Assembly (NCBI GenBank): GCA_950097015.1
Contig: CATNEN010000007.1
Span: forward strand, 12,215,001-12,279,000
Direction: 5' to 3'
DNA length: 64,000 nt
Source of the DNA: Macrostomum hystrix
Taxonomy: Eukaryota; Platyhelminthes; Macrostomidae
Below, piece by piece: positions 24,585 to 38,500 of this stretch (the stretch's first letter is position 1; every line of letters starts with the position of its first letter). A program made the translations under genes and the position numbers. The notes under the pieces are model-generated. The model searched no databases and was not told the DNA's origin. It worked only from the letters and a program-made list of their open reading frames with translations.

Positions 24585-24590
24585 TTTATT
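24585..24590 (-). promoter_or_regulatory. Polyadenylation signal of alpha-tubulin
   Basis: AATAAA on the minus strand about 70 bases downstream of the tubulin stop codon. Confidence 0.6.
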
Positions 24591-24658
24591 AGTTAATAGA
24601 AACTGCTACTGCTAGATCGCAATAGTCTGCTACTCAATCACATGCTCAAGAACCAAGC

Positions 24659-26338
<1,680 letters not shown>

Positions 26339-26456
26339 TTTGCCTAGCTTAGTTCTTGAAACGAGAATCGAGAGTCAAATTGCAAGTAGAGCAGTACGAT
26401 GCCTATAGAGACACTGCTTGTCGATAAAGAACCCTGCCCACTGGAAAGGCAGGCTG

Positions 26457-26463
26457 TTTTATA
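26457..26463 (-). promoter_or_regulatory. TATA box of alpha-tubulin
   Basis: TATAAAA on the minus strand lies about 120 bases upstream of the ATG at 26338, predicting a start site near 26430 and a 5'-UTR of roughly 90 bases. Confidence 0.6.
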
Positions 26464-27216
26464 CCACGATTCTAGAATTTTCCGCTGTCGTTTTGGAAAC
26501 CGACGCGAGGGGGAGAGGGAAACGCCCAAATGTACATCGCCATGTGCGCACGGGCATCGCCAGAACCAATTGCGGACCCGCCCAAGGCCAAGTCACTCCT
26601 GTGATTCACTAGAGAGCGAGGAAAAGGAAGGGCTCGGGAGCGAGATCCGGTTCAAACCAGTTTTGGCCAGGCGGAGTCCGCGAGCCCATGCATTTCTAAT
26701 CGCGAGCCCAAGCTCAAAGTAAGGAGGGAAGGAAATCAAGTGAGAGGATCAAATTCCGCCTGGCCCACTGTCTCTACAGTTTGGCCAGACGAGTTTTTGG
26801 CTAAAGGATTTTTAGCTACAGAATTTTAGCTAAAAACAAAAAACTCCACGCAACAGTTAACTGTGGCATTGGTCGGGACTCGGGACGGGACGGCATCGGG
26901 ATTGGCAATAAATTCGATTATAAGAAAAGGGCATGTTCACGCCTCACGGACTCTGTATTTTTGCTAAGCAAATAGAAATGAAAATTTGGAGATTGATCGT
27001 TACCAGTTTGTTTGTTTAGTTTTTTATACACTTTAACAATAGAACAGTGCCTCCAGCAGCAACAGCTCGCTGCGATCCCCAGTTAAACTGGCTCCCCGTC
27101 GTAAGCTAAGATCTAAGAGCTAAGAGCTAAGACGTGAGCGTCATGCGCTCCGGCAGCCGCTTGCCGCTTGCTTTACCTGCAGGACAGGACGTCAGATCAG
27201 GATCGATAGGGTTGAG

Positions 27217-27264
27217 CCAGGGACAACTAAAACCCTCAGGTTTTAGGGTTTTAGTTGTCCCTGG
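27217..27264. repeat. Perfect 20-bp inverted repeat, 8-base loop
   Basis: CCAGGGACAACTAAAACCCT is followed after CAGGTTTT by its exact reverse complement. No promoter or terminator context is evident. Confidence 0.85.
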
Positions 27265-28119
27265 GTTGAGCTTGAGCCAAAAAGTGCAAATTGCCTGACC
27301 AGAGTTTGAGGAAAATGATCGTGCGTGTAATTCTCCTACCCCTCTGGGCATCTGGAGCGAAAGCGAGTTTAGTTCAGACTCAAAACAGTAAACACCAACC
27401 CTAGCTTTCTATTAGAATTATCCGTTTTTTGTCCTGATTCCATACAGGATTTTAGCTTTCAATGCATCACCTAAATAGAGCCTTGTGCCAGAGCTCTGTG
27501 CAGGCAGTGTAGCTCCTTATAAGACAGGCTGCCCTGTGCCACACTTCATTTGCATGCATTTCTACCTGATTGTCACGAGTAACGCCAGGTCGCGAAGTTA
27601 GCAAGTAGTGTACAAACTCTTGCCTACCATTTCGTTGAAGTAAAGCACAATATTTTTCACCCAGCTCGGATTTGCTGACTTGGGTGGGTAGATTAAGGAC
27701 CATCAAACAAAAAGCAGATAAGTTAGCACCTACTTTGACGCGAGTCAATTACATAAAAAGGATAAAGTCCAAGTCTACGGCATAAGTCAACATTTTGTTA
27801 ATTTGTTGCCACGGTAATTTCACTTCGTTTGGCTTCAAGGTTTATAATTTAACGCGATCAGAAAAATGTTTAAGGATGACGCAAGTTTATTTTATATAGA
27901 GAATGCTATTGATATTGTCCGTCCGTCCACCATGAAACACTCATGCTTCTCAGAGTTCATGAAGTCAAAGCGCCACGCAGCGCTAAAGCTAAGCTGCATG
28001 GCACTTAGCTTCAGCTGCAGCAAACCATGCATAATCAGTCTGATATTATTTTGCATAAGAAATGTTATGATCCCAAGTCTAGTGATAACACTTCTTTTTA
28101 AGTATTTGCATGGAATAAG

Positions 28120-28156
28120 CAAGGACCACTAGAAGGTCTTCTTCTAGTGGTCCTTG
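28120..28156. repeat. Perfect 16-bp inverted repeat, 5-base loop
   Basis: CAAGGACCACTAGAAG is followed after GTCTT by its exact reverse complement. Confidence 0.85.
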
Positions 28157-28515
28157 GGCATAAGGCAGTCGATTTGCAGTCGTAAATAGTTTGGCTATAA
28201 AATAGATGTCAAATGTATTGAAAGTATCAGTTATTTAAATGTATATATTCAGTCATATATACATTCTTTAAAGCAAAGAAACACTATCTGCTGAGCTTAT
28301 GATATGTTATACTCGAATGAAAATACAATTGAAGTTCAACCTGCTTTATTTCCACGAATCTGCAATCATGTATGTTGGACCTGCTTATTCTTCTTCGTGT
28401 TATTTAGGACTACGGCACGACTATTCGACTAATTAAGTAATTAAGGGCAAAAGCAAAACTGCAAGTTTGCGTCTTCAAGCAAAAGTTGCATTGTTAAAGG
28501 ATTTTCGTTAGCAGA

Positions 28516-31500
28516 ATGATGGTTATTATACAGTACATAGGAGCAGCATTGTTTATTTTTAGCGTCTTCTTTTTTGTTGTCATTCCGATGTTGCCGAATG
28601 GTTTGCAATACAGAACAAAAATGTTCGTCTACTACATGCTGCTGCTTATATATGGTTTTATTAGCACTGTTCTCTCCTTACCTACTCCACGAAAGTTAAG
28701 CAACTACAAGTAAGCATCTTATGTTTCGTTTGTATTTTATCAATAAAACACAACAATATAGAGGCTTAGAGGATTGTTTGGGCTAGCTACATCAAATTCC
28801 TCTTTAAAAATGTGTTGAAAGGAAAATACTTTATAGTTGCAGTTTTTAATGACAGCCACTGTTAACTGAAAAAGTAGCAAGCCTTAAGAGTAAAATAATA
28901 GAGGCAACCTTTTTTATTCAATTCCTTTTCTTTTTTTGCCTTATTACCAAAAGGAAAAAGAGATAAATGTTAATAATATAAATAAATAAATATAAAAAAT
29001 GGATATTCAATTCTTAGCAGCCTGATTTTAGACCTATAATTTCCTAATATTTGTGAAAGGGATCTAGTAAAAGGACAAGTAAATTTTAACTTCTCTTAAA
29101 GTCAGAAAAGTCTTTCAAACAAGAAATATCAAATATATATAATTTTCCAGGTTATTTAGTTGCAAAAACTTTCTAATAATTTTAGCTTCTTTTCTAATCT
29201 CTAATTTACAACACTTGTAGTAGGCTATGATATAGCAACCCAAGTAATGCTATATCAAATGCCTGATACATGATCATATTCTATTGGTAGGTAGCTAAGT
29301 AGCTAAGTTAAGCCACTAACTATATTAAAAGAGTTAAATCATAATAAAAGGAAGCAATTATATTCCTTTTAAGTGCAAAGTAGTTAATTTGAATAAGGTA
29401 GTTTACAGATAGTTGTTAGCATTTCTGCAATCTTTATATTCAGTGTTGTTTATTTCTTTAGGAGTGCTTCCTGACATCCTGCATCCCATCTTTATTGAGT
29501 TTAATATTGTACTTCGTTGTATTTCTGGAGAATCCATTTATCATGAATTTGAATACGTTTCTATCATAAACTGATAATGTCCTTGAAATGGAACCCAAGG
29601 TATCCCATGGCCTGCCTGACCTTCACCCGCTGGCTGTTTGGCATCCGTTATCGAATTAACAACCTGGCCAGGCTAAAGCAGCTGTCCGGCAGCTATGTGC
29701 TGGTTTCCAACCACCAGTCCAGCATCGACCTGATGGGCGTCGGCCTGCTGTGGCCCTACAGCTGCACCATTGTTTCTAAGAAATCACTCATGTTCGCTGG
29801 CTGGTTCGGCCTGGCCGCCTGGCTCTGCGGCTGCGTATTTGTCTCCAGGGGTCGCCAGTCCGCCCAGGCCGAGATGCGCCGCCTGGCCGCCCGAATGGCC
29901 CGCAAGGACGACACCCTGCGAGTGTGGATCTTCCCGGAGGGCACCCGGGTGTCCGGCGCGGACCTGGGCGAGTTCAAGAAGGGCGCCTTCCACCTGGCTG
30001 TGCAGGCGCAGGTGCGTGTCTCCTTGATTTATGGAGAATTCTCCCATATTCGATCCTTCCTCAGACAATACTAATATAATTATCTTATAATAAAATCCTC
30101 TATCAACAATTCGAGGAGAATTCTGCCATCACCAAATATCTCACCCGATAATTTAGGACAAACTTTGACACCCAGACTTTCCATATTGATTAGAATAATT
30201 GTGGCTCATTGCTATCATAAAGCTGTAATTATCAAAATTATTTTTCATCCTTGTGTGGCGGTCTGTTCCATTTGGTATATTTTCACCAAGTCATGTGCTA
30301 AAAGTAAGCCAATCGGATTGGTCTGTGGCTTGTATTCTTTCCTTATCGCGCTACTCCAACTAGTTTACCTTGGCTCTCCTAGCCGAGATTTTTGCATTTC
30401 AACCAAAATTGGTGTTCACCTTTCTAGCTTAGTTTGCCTGTTTGCGATAATTAGTATTTCAGGCACCTTGCCCTGACTTGCACCTGCGTGCACCACCTTG
30501 CCGGTTGGGCCTTGCGGCTGTCTTATCTGTGAGCCGCATCTGAGGGCGCGCTTGACTTTGAGCATAGAAGTTTGAAACAGGCCGCTGTGCTTTGCTTCTT
30601 TATTCTTATCTAGTGCGTCCATACTTTAGCACCGCATGAACTGTCAGATTTCAGGCTAAAATGGAAAAAATTCACTTGTTGATTGGACTTGAAGCTAATT
30701 TATATTCTAATTCTTCAGTTCCCCCCGATTCTTTATCTCCCCTCCGATTCTTCAGTTCCCCTCCGATTCTTTAGTTCCCCTCCGATTCCTCAGTTCCCCT
30801 CCGATTCTTTAGTTCCCCTCCGATTCCTCAGGTCCCCTCCGATTCTTCAGTTACCCCCCGATTCTTTATCTCCCCTCCGATTCTTCAGTTCCCCTCCGAT
30901 TCTTTAGTTCCCCTCCGATTCCTCAGTTCCCCTCCGATTCTTTAGTTCCCCTCCGATTCCTCAGTTCGCCTCTGATTCCTCAGTTCCCCTCCGATTCTTC
31001 AGTTCCCCTCCGATTCCTCAGTTCCCCGATTCCTCAGGTCCCCTCCGATTCTTCAGTTACCCCCCGATTCTTTATCTCCCCTCCGATTCTTCAGTTCCCC
31101 TCCGATTCTTCAGTTCCCCTCCGATTCCTCAGTTCCCCTCCGATTCTTCAGTTCCCCTCCAATTCTTCAGTTCCCCCCTGATTCCTCAGTTCCCCTCCGA
31201 TTCTTCAGTTCCCCTCCGATTCCTCAGGTTTTTCAGTTCCCCTCCGATTCCTCAGGTTTTTCAGTTCCCCTCCGATTCCTCAGGTTTTTCAGTTCCCCTC
31301 CGATTCCTCAGGTTTTTCAGTTCCCCTCCGATTCCTCAGGTTTTTCAGTTCCCCTCCGATTCTTCAGTTCCCCTCCGATTCCTCAGTTCCCCTCCGATTC
31401 CTCAGTTCCCCTCCGATTCCTCAGGTCCCCTCCGATTCCTCAGTTTCCCTCAGATCCAGAGTGTTATTTAAGCTTGGCCTGCCCCCCGCTCCACGCTAGG

Positions 31501-31718
31501 TGCCGGTACTGCCCATTGTGTTCTCAAACTACTCATCGTTCTACTCGAAGCGATCCGGCCTGTTCCAGCCGGGCGAAGTTGAGGCCAGCGTGCTGGAGCC
31601 GCTGCCAACCGCCGGCCTGACCGAAGCTGACGTCGGAGACCTCACCAAGCGCGTCCGGGACGTCATGAGCGCCGAGTACAGCCGGATGACGGCTGCCAGC
31701 GGACTCAAGACCGAATAA
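28516..31718 (+). CDS. 1-acyl-sn-glycerol-3-phosphate acyltransferase (AGPAT), 274 aa
   Basis: Converts lysophosphatidic acid plus acyl-CoA to phosphatidic acid in the ER membrane. Exons: 28516-28709, 29600-30011 and 31500-31718, with phases 2 then 0, giving 274 residues, normal for AGPAT1/2. Visible: two N-terminal hydrophobic segments; acyltransferase motif I SNHQSSID (NHx4D catalytic pair); motif II around GCVFVSRG; motif III FPEGTR; and motif IV at the exon 2-3 junction (VPVLPIVFSNYSSFY). The exon 2 acceptor at 29599 has a poor pyrimidine tract but fits the frame. Intron 2 carries a 19-bp array whose units look like acceptors. The gene lacks its own visible TATA box. Confidence 0.9.
30715..31445 (+). 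repeat. 19-bp pyrimidine-rich minisatellite, about 38 copies, in AGPAT intron 2
   Basis: Units are of the form TCCCCTCCGATTCCTCAGT with insertions (GTTTTTCAG) in one block. Every unit is a pyrimidine tract ending in CAG on the transcript strand. The array ends about 55 bases before the true acceptor at 31499. Confidence 0.95.
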
Positions 31719-32703
31719 GTGGCGAAATTCTTTGCCCAGGTGCAGCCGCTTGGTAGAGCAACTGTCACCTGTCAGAAGTCAGATACGCAGATTCTGACGG
31801 ACTCAAATAAGTCTCTGAGATGGCTACTTACAATGGTATTTTATTCGCCTCGGATAGCAAACCGAATGTAGGAAGGAAAGAAAATGAAATGTTAGGCAAG
31901 CCATGTTGCTTGTGTGACTGGAACGTGTCGGTCTGTTGGTCGTCGTTTATTTATGAATAGCTTCCCGTTCTTTGTGCGGTGTAATTGATTGATTAACAAT
32001 CAATTGTGTTAAATTGTCTTACTACATGGCACTAAGAGGCAGAAAGTCGATTTACTAGTTGCTTTTTTATGTAAAACCCGAACTAATCATGACTAAATTC
32101 TGGCAACCATTTTAAATCCAAGGTTACATGAACACTTTCTCAATGGGCAAATTGGTAATCTTTCTTAGCTATACTGAGAAAAGTCTTAAAGAATTTAGTT
32201 AACTACATTTTAGTTAAAAAGACCGAACTGCCTCTCCGCTAAGTCACACTGTGTTATGCCTTGCCTACCTGTCGTCTCGTGATCACCGCTACGTGTATTT
32301 TTACTCTTCCATAAGTGAAAATAATTATTTGCTTTTTTTCATTGCTGCTTTTGCTTTTGCAAACGGCTGGAAACTGACAATTTGAGCACCAGCTTCATGG
32401 CGCCTGTCGCTTGTCTGATTGCCCGCATCTCTCATGTGTTCTAGCTTTCTGTAACGAAGTCACACTGGTCTTAGCTTACTCTGTGCAATACAGAATTCTA
32501 ACTTTTTAGTGCAATCTTAAAAACCTTTTTGATTTTTCGCAATGTGTACTATCACCTATTTGTTATGACTTTAGCGTCAATGGCAACGCGATTCGGCTAT
32601 AACTTTTATTCAATTAGCTGTTATTTTCACACTCATTAAGTCTCATCTGAGTGCAATTCTTCATTTCATGTTGTTCATATTAAGCTGCGTCAGTCAAGAA
32701 ACA
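31719..32703. other. AGPAT 3' region and AT-rich spacer
   Basis: It contains the AGPAT 3'-UTR and unique AT-rich DNA. No gene or repeat is recognised. Confidence 0.5.
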
Positions 32704-33010
32704 CTAGAAATAAATTGCCATTGTGAATACATTCATAGCCCTTCGCACCCGCTCTTTACTAATACCTGTGAACTGCAGCTGATTGGCTGGCATGAATGGA
32801 GGCACAGGCAGCTGATTGGCTAGCATGAATGGAGGCACAGGCAGCTGATTGGCTGGCATGAATGGAGGCACAGGCAGCTGATTGGCTAGCATGAATGGAG
32901 GCACAGGCAGCTGATTGGCTGGCATGAATGGAGGCACAGGACTCAGTTCCTGCAGAGATGACCAGTAAGATCTCAGCCTTCAAGGCGAGCAGCAGGCACA
33001 ACACAAGCAT
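32704..33010 (-). CDS. Possible small secreted protein made of 11-residue repeats
   Basis: A minus-strand ATG at 33010 starts a good signal-like sequence (MLVLCLLLALKAEILLV). Five copies of a 33-bp repeat follow. Read straight on, the protein is 83 residues with CASIHASQSAA repeats, ending in VHRY. In a second open frame the same repeats read PVPPFMPANQL and run into a non-repetitive tail (QFTGISKERVRRAMNVF) that looks more like real protein; a splice or frameshift would be needed to join it to the signal peptide and I found no good intron. Both readings stay open because 33 is a multiple of three. Confidence 0.3.
32775..32940. repeat. 33-bp minisatellite, 5 copies
   Basis: Copies differ only at a GGCTGG/GGCTAG site, which alternates strictly; this suggests that a 66-bp dimer was duplicated. 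Confidence 0.92.
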
Positions 33011-34747
33011 TTTTAGTGGTGAATAACAATAGTAACATTTATATTATTAATTTTAATAATAGTTCATTAACAAGCTTAGACGCAAATGCAGCTAGCATAA
33101 CAAAAGTGCAGAGAAGGAACAGTGAGATGACAGGCTGAAAATATATTATCAATTATAACGGGTAAAAAAGGATTGAAGAGCAGAGCTTTGCACTATCCAG
33201 TGTTGAATATAAAGCCGAGCACCTCACCCCAGAGCAGTCAGTAGTATGTAATGCAAACCTGCCCGCTTTTTTAAGTTTCCCTCACACCCCTGACCTGAAG
33301 ACTGCAGAATTAGTGTAGTGCTATTAGTGCAGTCAGTAGTGTAGTGAGAGTTCCTGCTGCACCAACTTCCCTGCTGCCGCACAGCTCTCAGCAACATGAG
33401 CATCAAGAGAGAATGAACAGTTTCCAGTTGACAATAAGAAATATGCCTATTGGATTTCTCAGTTCGCAAGAAAAGTTAGACAAGTAACGCCAGACAAGTT
33501 AGCATTGTACACAGGAGGACAGCAGACACGGCAACAAGCAGTAAGCTATCCGAGGACAAGAGCGCAAACAGTTACTAAGTAGAGACAGTCAAAAAATAAG
33601 CGGCATGAATAGCAATCATAGCTGCGAGCTCGGTAAACTGCTTGCCGTGTTCACTGACAGTAATATTAGCAGTAATTGGAGTAGAAATAACAGGCGGATG
33701 CATGCAAACCTTTGTCTTTATCAACTAAACCGCAAATCTCAATTCAGAGAGCTACGCGCATGGAAAAACTGCTAAACAGAAAACTGGGAGAACCGCGCAC
33801 AACAATTGGGAAACAAAAAGCAAGTAAACAAACTCAAGCAGACACAGAAACAAACAAGTTTAGCCAAAGTGAGCAAAACTCCTACAACGCTGGAATCAAC
33901 GCACATATAGAAGAGAATAGCAAAGGACAGTAATCAGAGGATGTAGCGTGTTCTAGCATAAGACCTAATGCAAACTCTTGAAAAGCCGACAATGACCTCG
34001 CAGCGGCGCGCTAAAAAATAAACAAAACAGAAAATATTCACCGCTTAACTTAAAAAAGTGAAACAAAAAAACAGCAGACAAAACAAAACTAACAAACCAG
34101 CACTGAAGATAACTTGTTGATTTGAAATACAGGACAGGCAAACACAATTAGACAGGACGAGCCGAAGAATTTGCTCAGAATCAGTGCTCGGCCTGATTGA
34201 GTCTAATCAGAAATTGACAAATAAATAAACGGAACGACCGGAGTGGCAGGTAAAGCCAGCGGGCCAATTAAGAAGAGTAAAAGATGGAGACCCATGTAAA
34301 AAACTGAGCGCCAACACAGGCGATAAAAGGGGCGAGTGGGATTAGCGTAAAATATGACTAATTAGTTAATTAAAACGGCACGGCGATAGTGTGATCAGAG
34401 TTGCTAATGCCTAGTGCAAGCGATCGAACGGTTGGGGAGGTGGGCCTAATGCACAAAACTACGCGTTAAGACTTGCCAGCTTGTAAATAAAAAGTTACAA
34501 AAAACAGTCACATAAAAAGATGAAAAAATCGAACACAGCGGACTTCTGAGCTCACTCTCCGGCCCGTTGTGGCCCCGGACTGCGGAGCGCAAAATAACTG
34601 AGCCAAATTACCTGGAAGATTAAAACAAAAATCCGACATGCTACTGACAGTATCCACTACGAACATCATATGCTCATGTTTGAATGAGCGTTTGCACTAA
34701 ACCTTATGTAGATGCCTATAACCACTAAGGCTGTGTCATATTGCAGA
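33011..34747. other. Spacer without recognised genes
   Basis: Unique, A-rich DNA. Short ORFs (33712-33933, 33965-34147) have no recognisable features. Confidence 0.5.
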
Positions 34748-35402
34748 AAAGAAAGGGTTCAGCTACCCACTGAAACAGCAGGAAGGGTTCAGCTACCCAC
34801 TGAAACAGCAGGAAGGGTTCAGCTACCCACTGAAACAGCAGGAAGGGTTCAGCTACCCACTGAAACAGCAGGAAGGGTTCAGCTACCCACTGAAACAGCA
34901 GGAAGGGTTCAGCTACCCACTGAAACAGCAGGAAGGGTTCAGCTACCCACTGAAACAGCAGGAAGGGTTCAGCTACCCACTGAAACAGCAGGAAGGGTTC
35001 AGCTACCCACTGAAACAGCAGGAAGGGTTCAGCTACCCACTGAAACAACAGGAAGGGTTCAGCTACCCACTGAAACAGCAGGAAGGGTTCAGCTACCCAC
35101 TGAAACAGCAGGAAGGGTTCAGGTACCCACTGAAACAGCAGGAAGGGTTCAGCTACCCACTGAAACAGCAGGAAGGGTTCAGCTACCCACTGAAACAACA
35201 GGAAGGGTTCAGCTACCCACTGAAACAGCAGGAAGGGTTCAGCTACCCACTGAAACAGCAGGAAGGGTTCAGGTACCCACTGAAACAGCAGGAAGGGTTC
35301 AGGTACCCACTGAAACAGCAGGAAGGGTTCAGCTACCCACTGAAACAGCAGGAAGGGTTCAGGTACCCACTGAAACAGCAGGAAGGGTTCAGCTACCCAC
35401 TA
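34748..35402. repeat. 30-bp minisatellite, about 22 copies, downstream of FUBP
   Basis: Highly uniform units contain GGTTCAGCTACCCACTGAAA. It lies about 130 bases after the FUBP stop codon on the minus strand, so it may be in its 3'-UTR. Confidence 0.95.
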
Positions 35403-35531
35403 AACACCTGAGGGTGCGGCGCTCTGCGAGTGGATTTTACCTGCTACCTTGACTCACTCGAAGCTAAGCTATATTTCAGAGGCTCAATTAACCAAGCCAA
35501 CCGAACCTGACCTGTCACTTGGAGTGGCGTC

Positions 35532-38500
35532 TCACCAGTTCGCCTGCTGTCCATCCTGGGAGCCGCCCCAGCCGCTGTTGCTTTGACCGCCACCAGCGCC
35601 GGCGCCTCCGCTTCCTCCGCCACCGGTGCCCCACTGACCGACGCTGCCACCGCCTGCACCGCCGCCACCGCCCCAGCCGTTGGAAGAGCCGCCCCAGCCC
35701 TGGCCGCCAGTGGATTGATCCCAGCCGCCACCGCCGCCACCACCGGCGCCTCCGCCAGTCCCGCCACTTTGACTCGAGGAGCCCCAAGCCCATGCAGCGT
35801 TCTGTTGCTGCTGCGGCTGCTGTTGACCGTTCTGCCACGACTGCCACTGCTGCCACTGCTGCCATTGATTGTCGTTACCGGCCCCGCTGCCAGCTGGCTG
35901 CTGTGGCGGCGGCTGCGACTGCCGCAGGATGGCGTCGGCGTACTCGTTCATGCCCTGCCTGCGGTAGTACTCGGCCCAGGCCAGGCTGTAGTCCAGCTGC
36001 CCGGTCTGGCTGTTGAACTGCGGCGCGGGCATCGTCGGATCGGCGCCAGGAGCAGCCGCCGCGGACGACGAAGACGAGGAACCGCCTCCTCCTCCTAGCA
36101 GCAAGGTGTGGTGCGGGTCGTGAGGCAGGCCGGCCTTCTCGCAGATGAGGCGCACAGCCTCACTAATCTGGGGGGCCGAGCCCTGGATGTCGAAAACCTT
36201 CAGGCCGGTCTCATTGGCGCCGTGCTGATCGCGCTGGATGGAGACATAGGCACCAGAGACGCGGTTGATCTCCTTGACGGTCTCACCGCCCTTGCCGATG
36301 ACCAGGCCAGCTTTCTCGGCTGGCACAGCATAAGTGGTCGACTTTTTCTCCATGCCGCGCGGCCTGTCGGTGACGGGAATCTCGCCGGTCATGACGGCGT
36401 TGATGAGGTGGCGCACCCGGTCTAGCGCCTGCTGCACCGCCTGTGCGCTGCCGCCGACCTGCAGCAGCCGCTCTGGCAGGTCGTGATCCTGCGGGCCTTC
36501 CTGCCTGAACTGCACGCGCGCGCCCGTCTCCTGGCTGATCTTGCGCAGCATGTCACCACCCTTGCCGATGACAACGCCAACACAGCGGCGGGGCACGGAG
36601 ATTTCCTGGAAGGCATCGCCGTAGTTGCCGCCTCGATGACCTGGAGGGAACTCCTTGGCGTCCTTGGAGTTTAGCAGCTCCAGCACGAGATCCTTGGCGA
36701 ATTGCAGTCGATCCGACGGACCTGTGAAAGCACAGAGACTCGGACTTTTAGTTTCAACCGATCCTTGGAGTAGGTGCGAGAGGTAAACGCGTTAACCGCT
36801 CTGCCACTGACCCCCCTAGATTGTTAGTTACTTAAAGAGCTTCCAATCATCTGATTAAAGAAACAGCTTTCGCTCGCAACCAGAGCCAGTCTATTTGAAT
36901 TAGTTTCTGGGAACAGCCCTCATAGATGGCCATGGACTCACCGGAGTAGTTTCTGGGAACAGCCCTCATAGATGGTCATGGACTCACCTGAGTAGTTTCT
37001 GGGAACAGCCCTCATAGATGGTCATGGACTCACCGGAGTAGTTTCTGGGAACAGCCCTCATAGATGGTCATGGACTCACCGGAGTAGTTTCTGGGAACAG
37101 CCCTCATAGATGGTCATGGACTCACCGGAGTAGTTTCTGGGAACAGCCCTCATAGATGGTCATGGACTCACCGGAGTAGTTTCTGGGAACAGCCCTCATA
37201 GATGGTCATGGACTCACCGGAGTAGTTTCTGGGAACAGCCCTCATAGATGGTCATGGACTCACCGGAGTAGTTTCTGGGAACAGCCCTCATAGATGGTCA
37301 TGGACTCACCAGAGTAGTTTCTGGGAACAGCCATCATAGATGGTCATGGACTCACCGGAGTAGTTTCTGGGAACAGCCCTCATAGATGGTCATGGACTCA
37401 CCGGAGTAGTTTCTGGGAACAGCCCTCATAGATGGTCATGGACTCACCGGAGTAGTTTCTGGGAACAGCCCTCATAGATGGTCATGGACTCACCGGAGTA
37501 GTTTCTGGGAACAGCCCTCATAGATGGTCATGGACTCACCGGAGTAGTTTCTGGGAACAGCCCTCATAGATGGTCATGGACTCACCGGAGTAGTTTCTGG
37601 GAACAGCCCTCATAGATGGTCATGGACTCACCGGAGTAGTTTCTGGGAACAGCCCTCATAGATGGTCATGGACTCACCAGAGTAGTTTCTGGGAACAGCC
37701 CTCATAGATGGTCATGGACTCACCGGAGTAGTTTCTGGGAACAGCCCTCATAGATGGTCATGGACTCACCGGAGTAGTTTCTGGGAACAGCCCTCATAGA
37801 TGGTCATGGACTCACCGGAGTAGTTTCTGGGAACAGCCCTCATAGATGGTCATGGACTCACCAGAGTAGTTTCTGGGAACAGCCATCATAGATGGTCATG
37901 GACTCACCGGAGTAGTTTCTGGGAACAGCCCTCATAGATGGTCATGGACTCACCGGAGTAGTTTCTGGGAACAGCCCTCATAGATGGTCATGGACTCACC
38001 GGAGTAGTTTCTGGGAACAGCCCTCATAGATGGTCATGGACTCACCGGAGTAGTTTCTGGGAACAGCCCTCATAGATGGTCATGGACTCACCGGAGTAGT
38101 TTCTGGGAACAGCCCTCATAGATGGTCATGGACTCACCGGAGTAGTTTCTGGGAACAGCCCTCATAGATGGTCATGGACTCACCGGAGTAGTTTCTGGGA
38201 ACAGCCCTCATAGATGGTCATGGACTCACCGGAGTAGTTTCTGGTAACAGCCCTCATAGATGGTGATGGACTCACCGGTGATGCGCAGCGGTTTCTCATG
38301 CAGCGTGGCCGTGCTGGAGTCCTGGATGAGGAACATCCGCACGCCGGCCTTCTCCTGCAGGCTCTTGATGGTCTCGCCGTTCTTGCCAATCAGCAGGCCG
38401 ACCTTGGGTCCGGGCACGGACATCTCTAGGTAGTCCTGTCCGCGCGGCAGGTCAGATGGGTTGAAGGCGATGGTGTTCTTCTCGGCATTCTGGATCACAA

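Larger units (their letters stand above)
26500..28515. other. Spacer between tubulin and AGPAT
   Basis: No gene is recognised; ORFs are short and without domains. Two perfect short hairpins are present at 27217-27264 and 28120-28156. Confidence 0.5.
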
